Source: an uncultured Eubacteriales bacterium (GTDB lineage Bacteria; Bacillota; Clostridia; Oscillospirales; CAG-272). Taken from it: a stretch of 43,826 bases of DNA. The position numbers were made by a program, and so were the translations under genes. Where the stretch lies: contig URAP01000014.1 of the NCBI GenBank assembly GCA_900545935.1, forward strand, positions 1 to 43,826. Reading direction: 5' to 3'. Below are positions 14,526 to 23,384 of the stretch, one piece after another. The notes under the pieces were generated by a model. The model worked only from the letters and a program-made list of their open reading frames with translations, ran no database searches and was not told where the DNA came from. Position 1 is the first letter of the stretch. Every line of letters begins with the position of its first letter.

Positions 14526-16388
14526 TTATTCCTTAACGATAGCATTAAACTTACAGGACGAGATACACATTCCGCACTTGATGCACTTGCTCTGGTCGAT
14601 CTCGAACGGTGAGCGAATAACGCCGGTGATGGCATTAACGGGACACTGTCTCGAGCAGAGCGAGCAGCCCTTACACTTGTCGGGCATGATCTTGTACTGC
14701 ATCAGCTTCTTGCAGACCTTCGCGGGGCACTTCTTATCCTTGATATGTGCCTCGTACTCGTCGCGGAAGTGGGTGAGGGTGGAAACTATGGGGTTGGCGG
14801 ATGTCTGACCGAGCGCGCAGAGCGAGTTGGTCTTTACCGCCTTTGAGAGCTCGTCGAGCTCGTCGAGGTCCTCCATCGTACCCTGACCCTTTGTTATCTT
14901 GGTAAGGATCTCGAGCATGCGCTTTGTACCGATACGGCAGGGCGTGCACTTACCGCAGGACTCGTCGCAGATGAATTCCATATAGAATTTTGCAACGTCG
15001 ACCATGCAGTTGTCCTCGTCCATGACGATAGCGCCGCCCGAGCCCATCATAGAGCCCTTTGCAACGAGATTGTCAAAGTCGATAGGCTCATCGAGATATT
15101 CCTCTGTGAGACAGCCGCCCGAGGGGCCGCCTGTCTGGATAGCCTTGAACTTCTTTCCGCCGGGGATGCCGCCGCCGATATCGTAGATGAGCTCGCGCAG
15201 TGTTGTTCCCATCGGTATCTCTACAAGTCCGACGTTGTTTATCTTACCGCCGAGAGCGAAGACCTTTGTGCCCTTAGACTTTTCCGTACCGTATTTTGCG
15301 AAAGCCTCAACGCCGTTGCGCAGGATGAACGGAACGCAGGCGAGCGTCTCGACGTTGTTGACGATGGTCGGCTTCTGCCAGAGGCCCTTGACCGCCGGGA
15401 AGGGCGGACGCGGACGCGGCATACCGCGCTGACCCTCGATGGAGTTGAGCAGCGCCGTCTCCTCGCCGCAGACGAATGCGCCCGCTCCGAGACGGATATG
15501 TACGTCAAAGCTGAAGCCGGAGCCGAGAATGTTCTCGCCGAGCAGCCCCTCCTGCTTAGCCTGTGCTATGGCAAGACGGAGACGGTTTACTGCGATGGGG
15601 TACTCCGCGCGGACGTAGAAATAGCCGTTCTGCGCGCCGATAGCGTAGCCCGCGATGACCATACCCTCAATGACCGCGAGCGGGTTGCCCTCGAGTATCG
15701 AGCGGTCCATGAATGCGCCGGGGTCGCCCTCGTCGCCGTTGCAGACGACGTATTTTGTGTCGTTATCCTGATTGTATGCGAACTGCCACTTGCGTCCGGT
15801 GGGAAAGCCTCCGCCGCCGCGTCCGCGCAGACCGGACTCGAGAATGGTGTTTATGACCTCCTGTCTGTCCATGGTCAGTGCCTTTGCAAGACCCGCATAA
15901 GCGCCCCATCCGAGCGCCTCGTCAATATTCTCGGGGTCGATAACGCCGCAGCCGTGCAGGGCAATGCGGTGCTGCTTTTTATAAAAGTTGATGTCGTCCT
16001 GCTTCGCGACCTTTTCCATTGTTACGGGGTCGACATAGAGCAGGCGCTCTACGATGCCGCCGCCGATGATATCGGTCTCGATGATCTCGTCTACATCGTC
16101 GAGACTGACCATGCGGTAGAGCGTGTCCTCGGGGAATATCTTAACAAAAGGTCCCTGGGAGCAGAAGCCGAAGCAGCCGACCTGGTTAACCGTTACCTTG
16201 TCGCCGAGCCCGCGTTCTGCAATTATCTTCTCGAATTTTTCTCTTATTTCTTTTGAGCTGGAGGAGAGGCAGCCTGTACCGCCGCAGAGAACTATGGCTC
16301 TCTTGCCGCTCTTGCCCTCGAATTTATCTGCCAGACGGGCAGAACAGCTCTCTATTCTGTCTCTCAACTCTTGAGGTGTCTTAATCAT
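14526..16388 (-). CDS. hydB: NuoF-like diaphorase subunit of trimeric hydrogenase
   Basis: This 620-residue subunit carries the NADH/FMN site of the trimeric hydrogenase. Residues 30-80 form a thioredoxin-like [2Fe-2S] domain (Cys35, Cys40, Cys72, Cys76). GLRGRGGGGFPTG (187-199) and LGAGAFVCGEETAL (300-313) are the FMN- and NADH-binding segments of the NuoF family. ESCGKCTPCRIG plus SLCALG supply an N3-type [4Fe-4S] site (Cys478, Cys481, Cys484, Cys524). The C-terminus has two bacterial-ferredoxin motifs (Cys572/575/578/582 and Cys602/605/608/612). All ligands are present. It starts 29 bases after hydC and ends 14 bases before hydA. This domain order is that of HydB in bifurcating hydrogenases rather than of complex I NuoF alone. 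Confidence 0.95.
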   Translation of the reverse strand: MIKTPQELRDRIESCSARLADKFEGKSGKRAIVLCGGTGCLSSSSKEIREKFEKIIAERGLGDKVTVNQVGCFGFCSQGPFVKIFPEDTLYRMVSLDDVDEIIETDIIGGGIVERLLYVDPVTMEKVAKQDDINFYKKQHRIALHGCGVIDPENIDEALGWGAYAGLAKALTMDRQEVINTILESGLRGRGGGGFPTGRKWQFAYNQDNDTKYVVCNGDEGDPGAFMDRSILEGNPLAVIEGMVIAGYAIGAQNGYFYVRAEYPIAVNRLRLAIAQAKQEGLLGENILGSGFSFDVHIRLGAGAFVCGEETALLNSIEGQRGMPRPRPPFPAVKGLWQKPTIVNNVETLACVPFILRNGVEAFAKYGTEKSKGTKVFALGGKINNVGLVEIPMGTTLRELIYDIGGGIPGGKKFKAIQTGGPSGGCLTEEYLDEPIDFDNLVAKGSMMGSGGAIVMDEDNCMVDVAKFYMEFICDESCGKCTPCRIGTKRMLEILTKITKGQGTMEDLDELDELSKAVKTNSLCALGQTSANPIVSTLTHFRDEYEAHIKDKKCPAKVCKKLMQYKIMPDKCKGCSLCSRQCPVNAITGVIRSPFEIDQSKCIKCGMCISSCKFNAIVKE

Positions 16389-16417
16389 TTCTCCGTACTG
16401 TTCCTTTCATTATGACT

Positions 16418-16894
16418 TTACGCATTTCTGTAGGATTCTATAATGCCGGGAACGTCTCCGACCTTGACCTTGGGATAGACCTTGCCGTTAATTGATACGG
16501 CAGGTGCGATGCCGCATGCGCCTATGCAGCGCAGCGCGTCGATGGTGAACAGTCCGTCCTCGCTCGTTTCACCCGGCTGTATGCCGAGTATCTCGGAGAA
16601 CTTGTCAATAACCTGCTGTGCGCCCTTGACATAGCAAGCGGTGCCGAGGCAGCAGCCTATTATGTATTTGCCCTTGGGTTGGAGAGAAAAGAAGGAGTAG
16701 AATGTGACAACTCCGTATATCTCCGCGACCGATATACCGGTCCTCTCGGAAACGATCTCCTGCACCTCGAGCGGAATGTAACCGAATTCATTCTGAATGT
16801 CGCTGAGGATCATCATGAGTGGCGTGGCTTCGCTCTCATACTGCTCGCAGATCTCGCCGATACGTTCAAGCGCTTTCTCGCTTAAATGAGCCAT
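16418..16894 (-). CDS. hydC: NuoE-like [2Fe-2S] subunit of trimeric hydrogenase
   Basis: A 158-residue subunit consists of an N-terminal helical bundle (about 1-75, containing GYIPLEVQEIV and VVTFYSFF) and a thioredoxin-like domain that binds one [2Fe-2S] cluster through Cys82, Cys87, Cys123 and Cys127 (CCLGTAC and LRCIGACG). It passes electrons within the HydABC complex in the cytosol. It is the first gene of the operon. The ATG follows GGAGG by five bases. A roughly 125-base leader with three hairpins separates it from the promoter at 17026-17054. Confidence 0.95.
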   Translation of the reverse strand: MAHLSEKALERIGEICEQYESEATPLMMILSDIQNEFGYIPLEVQEIVSERTGISVAEIYGVVTFYSFFSLQPKGKYIIGCCLGTACYVKGAQQVIDKFSEILGIQPGETSEDGLFTIDALRCIGACGIAPAVSINGKVYPKVKVGDVPGIIESYRNA

Positions 16895-16923
16895 AAAAAC
16901 CTCCTGTTGTTACCGGCACCGCC

Positions 16924-17023
16924 GACTTTGGCTGTAGCGCCGATAATTGTGATAATTTTGAGCCGTATCGGAAGATACGACCCTGTGCGGGGCGAGAATA
17001 TACCCCGCCCGTTATTCTAACGG
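16924..17023 (-). promoter_or_regulatory. Structured leader of the hyd operon with a palindrome at the start site
   Basis: On the minus strand the transcript would begin near 17019. The region holds the perfect repeat CCGTTA-TTC-TAACGG (17009-17023) across the start site, a hairpin GCGGGG/CCCCGC (16987-17008) and a hairpin CGTATC-TTC-CGATACG further on. It matches no riboswitch I know. It may contain an operator, an attenuator or only mRNA-stabilising stems. Confidence 0.45.
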
Positions 17024-17025
17024 CT

Positions 17026-17054
17026 ATTATATCACAACACTTTTACTTTTGCAA
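17026..17054 (-). promoter_or_regulatory. Promoter of the hydCBA operon
   Basis: On the minus strand TTGCAA and a perfect TATAAT are separated by 17 bp. TTGTGA overlaps the upstream edge of the -10; it resembles half of a Rex site, but the second half is absent. Confidence 0.75.
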
Positions 17055-17195
17055 TACCATATTGTTCTTTTCGCAATAGTAAAATGAGATATTATGGCGA
17101 ATTTTTGCCTCGAAATGTCTCGGCGGACGCCGAAGTGCGGTGTTTTAACTGTCATTTTGCCTAAGAGATGAACAATCTTTTTTGCGCATTAACAG

Positions 17196-17232
17196 AAAAA
17201 AACTCCGCTTCTGTACGAAACGGAGGTTTTTT
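17196..17232. terminator. Terminator after the CapA-family gene
   Basis: CTCCG and CGGAG arms (about 17203-17225) are flanked by A-runs on one side and TTTTTT on the other, so it can work in both directions. On the minus strand it lies about 130 bases beyond the stop codon at 17363. The interval 17233-17362 holds nothing I recognise. Confidence 0.7.
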
Positions 17233-17362
17233 AGGATGGTATGTGTATCTGTGGCGGATTGCGCGTCGGTTTAATGAGTGGAGATTTCGCGTGCCGTTTT
17301 TTTCGGTAAGTATTTGATAGCGTGCAGCGTTTTTTGTATTTGCCGCCCATGTTTCGCCGCGC

Positions 17363-18655
17363 TCAGTGATTTTTAACGTAATCGGGAAGCATATCGGTCT
17401 GCGTGCTTGTTACATAGCCGTAGATATCCGAGAGGGTAAAGCTGCCGTAGAGCTGCGAGCCGTGCTCGGATGCGAGCTGCTCGGTATAATCATTCAGCAT
17501 ATACAGCGCAAGTCCGCTGCGGGTGGCAAGCCCCTGCGAATCAAGCTTCGAGCCGTCCGCCTGATAGTGGCATACGACAGGGTTCATTATCGGCTGCTCG
17601 ATACTTATCTTGCCGTCAGAGCCGCGAACGATGTCGAATGATGCGATGAACCCTACATTATTATAGCTGTGAAGCATGGTAGAAAGCAGATTTCCGATCG
17701 AGTAGATTACAAGCGACTTGTTTCCGCCGCTGCCGTACATCCATTCCGTGGGCTGAATGACGTGCGGATGCATTCCGAGCACAACGTCGACACCGAGATC
17801 GGCGAGCAGCTTTGCGAGCCGCTTCTGCTCGGCTGTGGGTGTGTTATTGAACTGTGCGCCCGCAGTATCCTTGCCCCAGTGCATGCTTACGATTACGCAG
17901 TCGCACTGCTCCTTTGCCGCCTTTACCTGCTTTGTTATGGTAGCGTCGTCAATGTACGGAACGACGAGATTCGGGCTTGCTGCCGAGAGCTTGTAGTCGT
18001 TAGTGCCGTAGGTGTAGGAGAGCAGCGCGATCTTTATGCCCTTTTTCTCGATATAGCGAACGGTGTTATAATCCTGCTCGCTCTCGTAACCGCCGATCTG
18101 GAATATATCTTTTGTTTTCCAATATTCAAGCGTCGATTTGTAGCCGGTGCGGGTCGAATTATCCATGTCGAGCATATGGTTGTTTGCGATATTGACAATG
18201 TCAAAGCCTACGCCTATCAGTGCATCTCCGACCTCCTCCGGCGCATTGAACGTCGGATAGCCCTGAACGCCGAGCGAGTCTCCCGCGACGGGACCCTCCT
18301 GATTGACATATGCAAGGTCCGCGGAGGATACTATATCGCGGATACCGTCGTACATGCGGTCGAAATAGTAGGTGCCCGAATATGCGCCCGTCGATGCCGC
18401 AGTTGCGGCAAGGTTCTTTGCGTCGACAATAATCGAGTCGTGTATTATATTATCACCCGCCGCAACAAAGGTCACGCGGTTGGGGTCGCCCCCGGTATCG
18501 GACGATGCTGCAGTAGTCTCGCTGCCGGCGGGCGCGCTGTCCGCGCCGGCTGTTGTTATGCGCCCCGCGCCCTCTCCGACAGTTCTGCCGCATGAAGCGA
18601 GCGGGAGGAGGGCGCAGAGGGTCAGGAGCAGCGTGATCATCTTCTTTTTATTCAT
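17363..18655 (-). CDS. CapA-family lipoprotein
   Basis: The product is a 430-residue lipoprotein. Residues 1-21 form a signal peptide and the lipobox LASC places the acylated cysteine at 22. A Ser/Thr/Gly-rich spacer runs to about 58. The rest is a CapA (PgsA-type) domain of the metallophosphatase fold, with AAGDNIIHD (Asp68), NNHMLD, SMHWGKD and GMHPHVIQP. CapA homologues take part in poly-gamma-glutamate capsule formation in Bacillus, but the capBC genes are absent here and many clostridial homologues have no known role. The second ATG (18655) follows AAAGGA. The first (18679) would lengthen the signal peptide without a ribosome-binding site. Confidence 0.88.
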   Translation of the reverse strand: MNKKKMITLLLTLCALLPLASCGRTVGEGAGRITTAGADSAPAGSETTAASSDTGGDPNRVTFVAAGDNIIHDSIIVDAKNLAATAASTGAYSGTYYFDRMYDGIRDIVSSADLAYVNQEGPVAGDSLGVQGYPTFNAPEEVGDALIGVGFDIVNIANNHMLDMDNSTRTGYKSTLEYWKTKDIFQIGGYESEQDYNTVRYIEKKGIKIALLSYTYGTNDYKLSAASPNLVVPYIDDATITKQVKAAKEQCDCVIVSMHWGKDTAGAQFNNTPTAEQKRLAKLLADLGVDVVLGMHPHVIQPTEWMYGSGGNKSLVIYSIGNLLSTMLHSYNNVGFIASFDIVRGSDGKISIEQPIMNPVVCHYQADGSKLDSQGLATRSGLALYMLNDYTEQLASEHGSQLYGSFTLSDIYGYVTSTQTDMLPDYVKNH

Positions 18656-18820
18656 AATTTTTCCTTTGCGATTATGCATATATTTGATTTTGTTTTGCGA
18701 TGGTGAGCTTGTTATCTTGCCGATTATCTATGACATGAGCGGCTATGCTTCGTAATTGCCGGAGCTGCGGCGGATGCACCGCCTAAATCGGCAGGTATTC
18801 CTTTGTCTGAGCAATGCCGC

Positions 18821-20755
18821 TTATCGCTTCATTATCATAATAACGCCGTCGGTGCGGCATACTGTCTCGTAGCCGTCGGCGGTAAACGCTGTTTCGCGTT
18901 CGTCGGCGTCTGCAGCGTCGGCGTATCTGAGGTCGAATACAACGTAGTCGGTCTTGGCGGAGGTCGCCTTGCTGTCAAGCTCGTATATTATCTCGCGGTC
19001 GGCAAGATGCGGCAGGATGAATGTGTCGCTCGTAACGCTTGCGTCGCCCGGTATATCGGCGATAGCCTCGCTGATGGCAGCGCACTTTTCTCTTTGCGTC
19101 TTGCTCGGAAATATCGACGAGCCGAGCGGAGCTGCATAGGCAGCCGAGAAAAGCACGGAGGCAGAGAGCATTACAGCACAGAGTGCTCTGCGCGCGCGCC
19201 TGCCGAGGTCGGAGAGATTGAGCACGGCTGCGTAGAAGAGAAATGCGCTCCAACCGAAAACATACTGAAAATAGATGGAATGCTGATACTGATAATCGGA
19301 CATCAGACCGATGAGCAGCAGAGGGCAGAGCAGCAGCAGGCGGTGCGGGAGTCGCGTTATGAGCGGCAGCAGCGCGAGCGGCAGCAGTGCCTGCGCGAGG
19401 AAGGTCAACTTTTCCGCCTCGAAGGCTTCCGAAAAAACAAGCACGGGATTTTTAAGAACATTGATTATAACTCCGAAGAGTGATCCGCCGTCGGTCATAA
19501 AGTTGTCGTAGCGGTAGCTCATTATACCGTAGCCGTAGCGGTCAAGGAACCATGAGGTAAAGAGAAACCATGCGACGGAGCCGAGCAGCAGCGCGAGACC
19601 GCAGCGGCGTCCCGCGGTAAAGAAGCTGTCGAGTGCGGCGCTGATTCGCTTGCCTGTCGGCAGCTTTTTCCGCGCCTCATCGGAGCCGCTTTGAGCGGAG
19701 ACGGGATTCTCGGGCTCGTCGCGACCGTCGGAGATGAGCTTGTATATGCCGAAGAATGCAACATAGACCGCTGCATCCTCCTTGACAGCGAGTGTCAGCA
19801 CAGCGAACAGAGCCGTGAGTATTCTCCGTTTTGTTCCGTCACACTCGGCACAGTAGAACAGCCACAGCAGCAGCGGTGCGAGAAAGCAGTTTTCGTGCAT
19901 GTCGTACGAGCATCCGCCGATAAGCGCGGGATACAGCGCATAGGCAAAGCAGAGCGCGGCACCGAGTGCGGGAGAGAGCTTGCGTCTGCGGGCGATGAGG
20001 TAGAGCGGGATAACGCCCGAGCCGACGATTACTGCCTGCAGTATCTGGAGCGTCAGCGGCGAGCGGAAAACAAAGTAGAAGGGCAGCATCAGATAGTATA
20101 TCGGTGAAAAATGTACCGCGAAATGCTGTATGATCGCATCCCGTTCGCAGCTGACCGTCTGAGTGAAGTCGCGCACCATGCTTGAAAACATATTGCAGAA
20201 GATGCCGAAATCGTAGTTCGGCGAGGTATAGTTATTATACCTTGCGCAGGTGTATAGCGCGATAAACATCGCCTGCGCCGCGCCGAATACTATCGCGAGG
20301 ATGAAGAACAGCCGTCTCTGCAGCGGCAGAGAAAATCTGTTCGTACTGTCGAGGGCGACATATACATCGGTTATTACGACCGGCACGAGCAGACCGAGCA
20401 GCAAAGTGATATCGGTCGAGTAGCGCAGCGAGATGAGCGCAAGAATATTTACCGACAACAGCAGAGCGGCATTGTCGATGCTGAATCCGCGCAGATAATG
20501 CACATCGCCGGATCGCGACACCGCCGATGTGCCGGACTGCCCGAGTGCCTTTTCAAAGTGCGAGTCAATGATCGATTGCAGCGCTGTCAGGAACAGAAAA
20601 GCTGCCATGAAAAGTCCTGCGTACAGCAGTATTGATGCTCCCGAGGCAAAGTCGGGAGTCAGCAGGCTTCCCGCGCCGCCGCGCAGTACGGTGAGCGCGG
20701 TTGCCGTAACTACCGCGCTGACCCATGCGGCTATGGCTCGCTTTATTATCTTCAT
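18821..20755 (-). CDS. DUF2079 multi-pass membrane protein
   Basis: The protein has 644 residues and about a dozen hydrophobic segments. The stretch NYDFGIFCNMFSSM, then HFAVHFSPIYYLMLPFY and LQILQAVIVGSGVIPLYLIA, and further on YDMHENCFLAPLLL, is the pattern of DUF2079, a family related in topology to GT-C glycosyltransferases. Substrate and activity are unknown. A hydrophilic loop of about 50 residues (near 345-395) probably lies in the cytosol, and the C-terminal 110 residues form a soluble domain outside the membrane. AAAGGA lies well upstream of the ATG (about 40 bases), so translation initiation may be weak. A short stem, GGCGG/CCGCC (18769-18783), follows the stop codon. Confidence 0.8.
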   Translation of the reverse strand: MKIIKRAIAAWVSAVVTATALTVLRGGAGSLLTPDFASGASILLYAGLFMAAFLFLTALQSIIDSHFEKALGQSGTSAVSRSGDVHYLRGFSIDNAALLLSVNILALISLRYSTDITLLLGLLVPVVITDVYVALDSTNRFSLPLQRRLFFILAIVFGAAQAMFIALYTCARYNNYTSPNYDFGIFCNMFSSMVRDFTQTVSCERDAIIQHFAVHFSPIYYLMLPFYFVFRSPLTLQILQAVIVGSGVIPLYLIARRRKLSPALGAALCFAYALYPALIGGCSYDMHENCFLAPLLLWLFYCAECDGTKRRILTALFAVLTLAVKEDAAVYVAFFGIYKLISDGRDEPENPVSAQSGSDEARKKLPTGKRISAALDSFFTAGRRCGLALLLGSVAWFLFTSWFLDRYGYGIMSYRYDNFMTDGGSLFGVIINVLKNPVLVFSEAFEAEKLTFLAQALLPLALLPLITRLPHRLLLLCPLLLIGLMSDYQYQHSIYFQYVFGWSAFLFYAAVLNLSDLGRRARRALCAVMLSASVLFSAAYAAPLGSSIFPSKTQREKCAAISEAIADIPGDASVTSDTFILPHLADREIIYELDSKATSAKTDYVVFDLRYADAADADERETAFTADGYETVCRTDGVIMIMKR

Positions 20756-21001
20756 TTATTCTGACCGCGGCTTCCGTAGTTCGGAGGCTTCCTTTCGTAT
20801 TTTATCACTTTTACGGTATTACTGCGTTTCAGCTTTCGTATTGTCGAAAAATGTATCTTTAATTAGTTATACCCGCATAATTTTACCATGCATACCCGCC
20901 TTTGTCAATGCCGAATGTTTCGCTGCGCGCCGTACCGCTGTCGGCTTTTTTCTCGACAGATAAAAAGCATGCCCGGACTTCCATGTTACATGCGCTGCGA
21001 G

Positions 21002-21007
21002 TATAAT
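21002..21007 (+). promoter_or_regulatory. Candidate -10 of the phage-tail-like gene pair
   Basis: A perfect TATAAT lies 45 bp before the BppU-like start codon. The hexamer 17 bp upstream (TTCCAT) is a poor -35, so the promoter may be weak or activated. Confidence 0.4.
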
Positions 21008-21052
21008 TGCTATGTAAGGGAACACGGCGCTGCGGCGCGGAAAGGAAGGAAA

Positions 21053-22021
21053 ATGAATCCGTCAGTTTTCAGAATAAAGATTGACCTTCACGGCAGAATG
21101 CCGGGAGCGGTGCTGCGGATAAGCGAGGGCGATACGGCGCGGAGGCTCGTATGTGAGCTGTGCGAGGACGGCAGAGCGTACGTCTTTTCGGATGAGACCT
21201 ATGTAATATTTGAGGCGATCAAGCCGGACGGGTCGACCGTTGCGGGGGATGCCGCCGTTATCGGTGCTTCGCGCATTGAATACGGTATACCGTCGGCTGC
21301 GGTTAGTACGCGCGGTACGGTCAGCTGCTGCTTTAAGCTGTACGGCGCGGATGGACTTATTCTCACCACACCCACCTTTAATATTATTGTGACCGAGGAG
21401 GTGTACGATACCGACTATCCCGAGGGAACGGACTCGTTTAAGGCGCTTGACGGTCTTATAACCCATACGCTCAATGTGATAGAAAAGGCGAGCACCTCCG
21501 CTTCGGCTGCCGACGCGAGTGCATCGGCTGCAGAGGCAAGTGCGGCTGCGGCACAGGACAGCGCATCAGAGGCAGCTGCGAGTGCAGCTACAGCTGCCTC
21601 GAATGCGGCGGGAGCGACCGCAGCGGCGCAGGGCTATGCGGACGCAGCTGCCTCGAGCGCACAGAATGCGGCATCGAAGCTGAATGCCTGCAATACGGCG
21701 GTGACGGAGGCAAAAAAATATGCTATGGGTCAGGTGCAGACAATATCCGGCGCAACCCCCGCGCTGTTCTGCGCGGAGGGTATTCGATATGTCTGCTCGG
21801 ATCGCGTTACCACGCTTACGGTGTATTCGCTCTCGGATTGCTCGATAGAGTTTGTTACCGGCAGTACCGTCAGTGTTACGCTTCCGTCCGGCTGCCGCTT
21901 TGCAACCGCCGAGCCGATATATAAGCCGGGGTATGCGTATGTGCTGTATTTCGAGCCGTTTACCGCTGCGGGGCAGTCCTTTTATAAGGCATCCTTCGAG
22001 TGCCTCGGAGCGATAGCATGA
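21053..22021 (+). CDS. BppU-type phage baseplate upper protein homologue
   Basis: A 322-residue protein. Residues 1-145 match the N-terminal domain of BppU-family baseplate upper proteins: IKIDLHGR...LRISEGDTARRLVCEL, then YVIFEAIKPDGSTV, IEYGIP, CCFKLYGADGLILTTPTFNIIVTEEVYD. Residues 147-212 are an Ala/Ser-rich stretch typical of the trimeric stalk in tail proteins. The last 100 residues look like a beta-rich tip. In phages this protein links receptor-binding proteins to the tail baseplate. The ATG at 21053 follows AAGGAAGGA. The stop overlaps the next start as ATGA. No capsid, terminase, tail-tube, lysis or integrase gene is present, so this is an isolated pair. Confidence 0.78.
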   Translation: MNPSVFRIKIDLHGRMPGAVLRISEGDTARRLVCELCEDGRAYVFSDETYVIFEAIKPDGSTVAGDAAVIGASRIEYGIPSAAVSTRGTVSCCFKLYGADGLILTTPTFNIIVTEEVYDTDYPEGTDSFKALDGLITHTLNVIEKASTSASAADASASAAEASAAAAQDSASEAAASAATAASNAAGATAAAQGYADAAASSAQNAASKLNACNTAVTEAKKYAMGQVQTISGATPALFCAEGIRYVCSDRVTTLTVYSLSDCSIEFVTGSTVSVTLPSGCRFATAEPIYKPGYAYVLYFEPFTAAGQSFYKASFECLGAIA

Positions 22022-22944
22022 GACACCATCGCAGCGCACATATAAACGCACCGTACGAGACGGTGTATGTCAGCGGTACGGACGGCGTGTCATGGGAGGC
22101 ATCGCCCGGCTTTCATCTGCGCAGCTGCCGCGTTTACGGAAAGAATGCGGTAAAAACCTACGCGGGGTACAATCTCATTAATAATAATTCGTTCGTGCCG
22201 GTCAAAACGTCAAGCTCTGTATCGGCAGCGACCGTTTCGGCGACAGCTACCGGAATTACCGGATGGGCGTATTCCTCAAACTATCTCAAGACCACCGTCG
22301 CGCTCACGCCGGGAACAAAATACAAATTCTCGTCACTGGTGCAGGCCACTAAGCCGCTTGTTGTTTACGCCGGAGGCAGCAAGCTGCTCGATATACCGGC
22401 GGGATCGGGAGTGCGCAGCGCAGAGTTTACGCCGATCCTGCCGAGCTATGAAATGAAAATATGTCAGGCAGCGGACGAGGAGGGACACTTCAGCTTTGCG
22501 GATCTTATGCTGCATGCCGCATCGCTTGGAACGCCGGAATACGAGCCGTACACCGGCGGCGTCGACAAATCGGTTTTTCTGCTGAATAACTGCGTGTACA
22601 CAGGCGGCTCGGACACGATCACAAGGGCGCAGAGCCTTGCCGCTGTCGACGATGTGTGCGACGAGCAGAATATCTGCACCGGCGAGATAATTAGGCGTAT
22701 AGGTGTGATAAACGGTTATGTCGGTCAGCAGATACCGGGCAGATATATCACACCGGACGGCAAGCTGAGCCTCGGCTGTACCGTGCTGTACGTTAAGCCG
22801 ACGCCGACCGTTGAGCGCATAGCGGCGGTCAAGCTCGGCAACGGTACTGCGGGATCGCTGGAGCGCGGCTCCGGTGATATCAGCGGGACGCGGGTCGAGG
22901 CGGAGTATGTGAGGCTGAGGCAGAGCTTGGATCCCGAGGCGTGA
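22018..22944 (+). CDS. Phage-tail-like protein, partner of the BppU homologue
   Basis: This 308-residue protein overlaps the BppU gene by four bases (ATGA), with GGAG ahead of its start, so the pair is translationally coupled. It is Ser/Thr/Gly/Tyr-rich and probably beta-structured, with no signal peptide. Residues 50-180 resemble the carbohydrate-binding-like jelly-roll found in phage tail proteins (NLINNNSFVP... LTPGTKYKFSSLVQ... EYEPYTGG). The segment with EIIRRIGVINGY recalls clostridial phage tail or baseplate proteins. I infer a receptor-binding or adhesion role with low certainty. No terminator is obvious after it. Confidence 0.55.
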   Translation: MRHHRSAHINAPYETVYVSGTDGVSWEASPGFHLRSCRVYGKNAVKTYAGYNLINNNSFVPVKTSSSVSAATVSATATGITGWAYSSNYLKTTVALTPGTKYKFSSLVQATKPLVVYAGGSKLLDIPAGSGVRSAEFTPILPSYEMKICQAADEEGHFSFADLMLHAASLGTPEYEPYTGGVDKSVFLLNNCVYTGGSDTITRAQSLAAVDDVCDEQNICTGEIIRRIGVINGYVGQQIPGRYITPDGKLSLGCTVLYVKPTPTVERIAAVKLGNGTAGSLERGSGDISGTRVEAEYVRLRQSLDPEA

Positions 22945-23152
22945 GCATGCGAGTCGGCACATCACGGACGGCGGATCGTTGGCGATAATTATAGCACGCA
23001 AGGCATAAGACGGAAAAACAAGGCTCGGAATACTGTGAGCATCGCGGAGAACGGAGCGAGGGCCCGGATGCGGCAGAGAAGCCGAACCTACGGCGCATTT
23101 CATCTCCGCTTTGCTTCGGCGTGTGTAAGAACAGTATATTTTCAATTTTAGG
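22945..23152. other. Non-coding interval after the tail-like pair
   Basis: I see no coding frame with a ribosome-binding site, no clear terminator and no RNA gene here. GCCGAA/TTCGGC (about 23080-23120) could form a long-loop stem. The rest up to 23384 is the promoter and leader of the beta-glucosidase gene. Confidence 0.4.
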
Positions 23153-23181
23153 TTGATTTTCGACCGAAAATGTGCTATGCT
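23153..23181 (+). promoter_or_regulatory. Promoter of the GH1 gene with an operator-like palindrome
   Basis: TTGATT (23153-23158) and TATGCT (23176-23181) are separated by 17 bp. The spacer contains the perfect inverted repeat TTTTCG-AC-CGAAAA (23157-23170), a classic position for a repressor operator. The same 12-bp core, TTTCGACCGAAA, occurs upstream of metQ (30476-30487, opposite orientation). The leader to the start codon is long (about 195 bases). Confidence 0.55.
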
Positions 23182-23384
23182 TTATATGAAAAATGTCAGG
23201 CAGCACCGCACGACCGCGCACCCCGATTTGGTAGGATATCGTTTTGTGCGGGCAAATGCGCCGAGAAGCATTTCGATTCGATGGGCTGATTGCAGCATGC
23301 TTCGACGAAAACTTCCCGCCGGGTGTGCCGGAGGATAATATGCTGTCATAAAAAATGCCGCGGCTGCGGTACGGAGGATAAGCT

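Noticed and set aside
13186..14808. 540-codon open frame on the plus strand opposite hydA and hydB
   Set aside because: It lies entirely antisense to well-conserved hydrogenase genes, has no ribosome-binding site or domain, and is explained by their codon bias.
17020..17040. Rex operator (TTGTGA...TCACAA) at the hyd promoter
   Set aside because: Only one half-site, TTGTGA, is present; the expected inverted half is absent at the right spacing.
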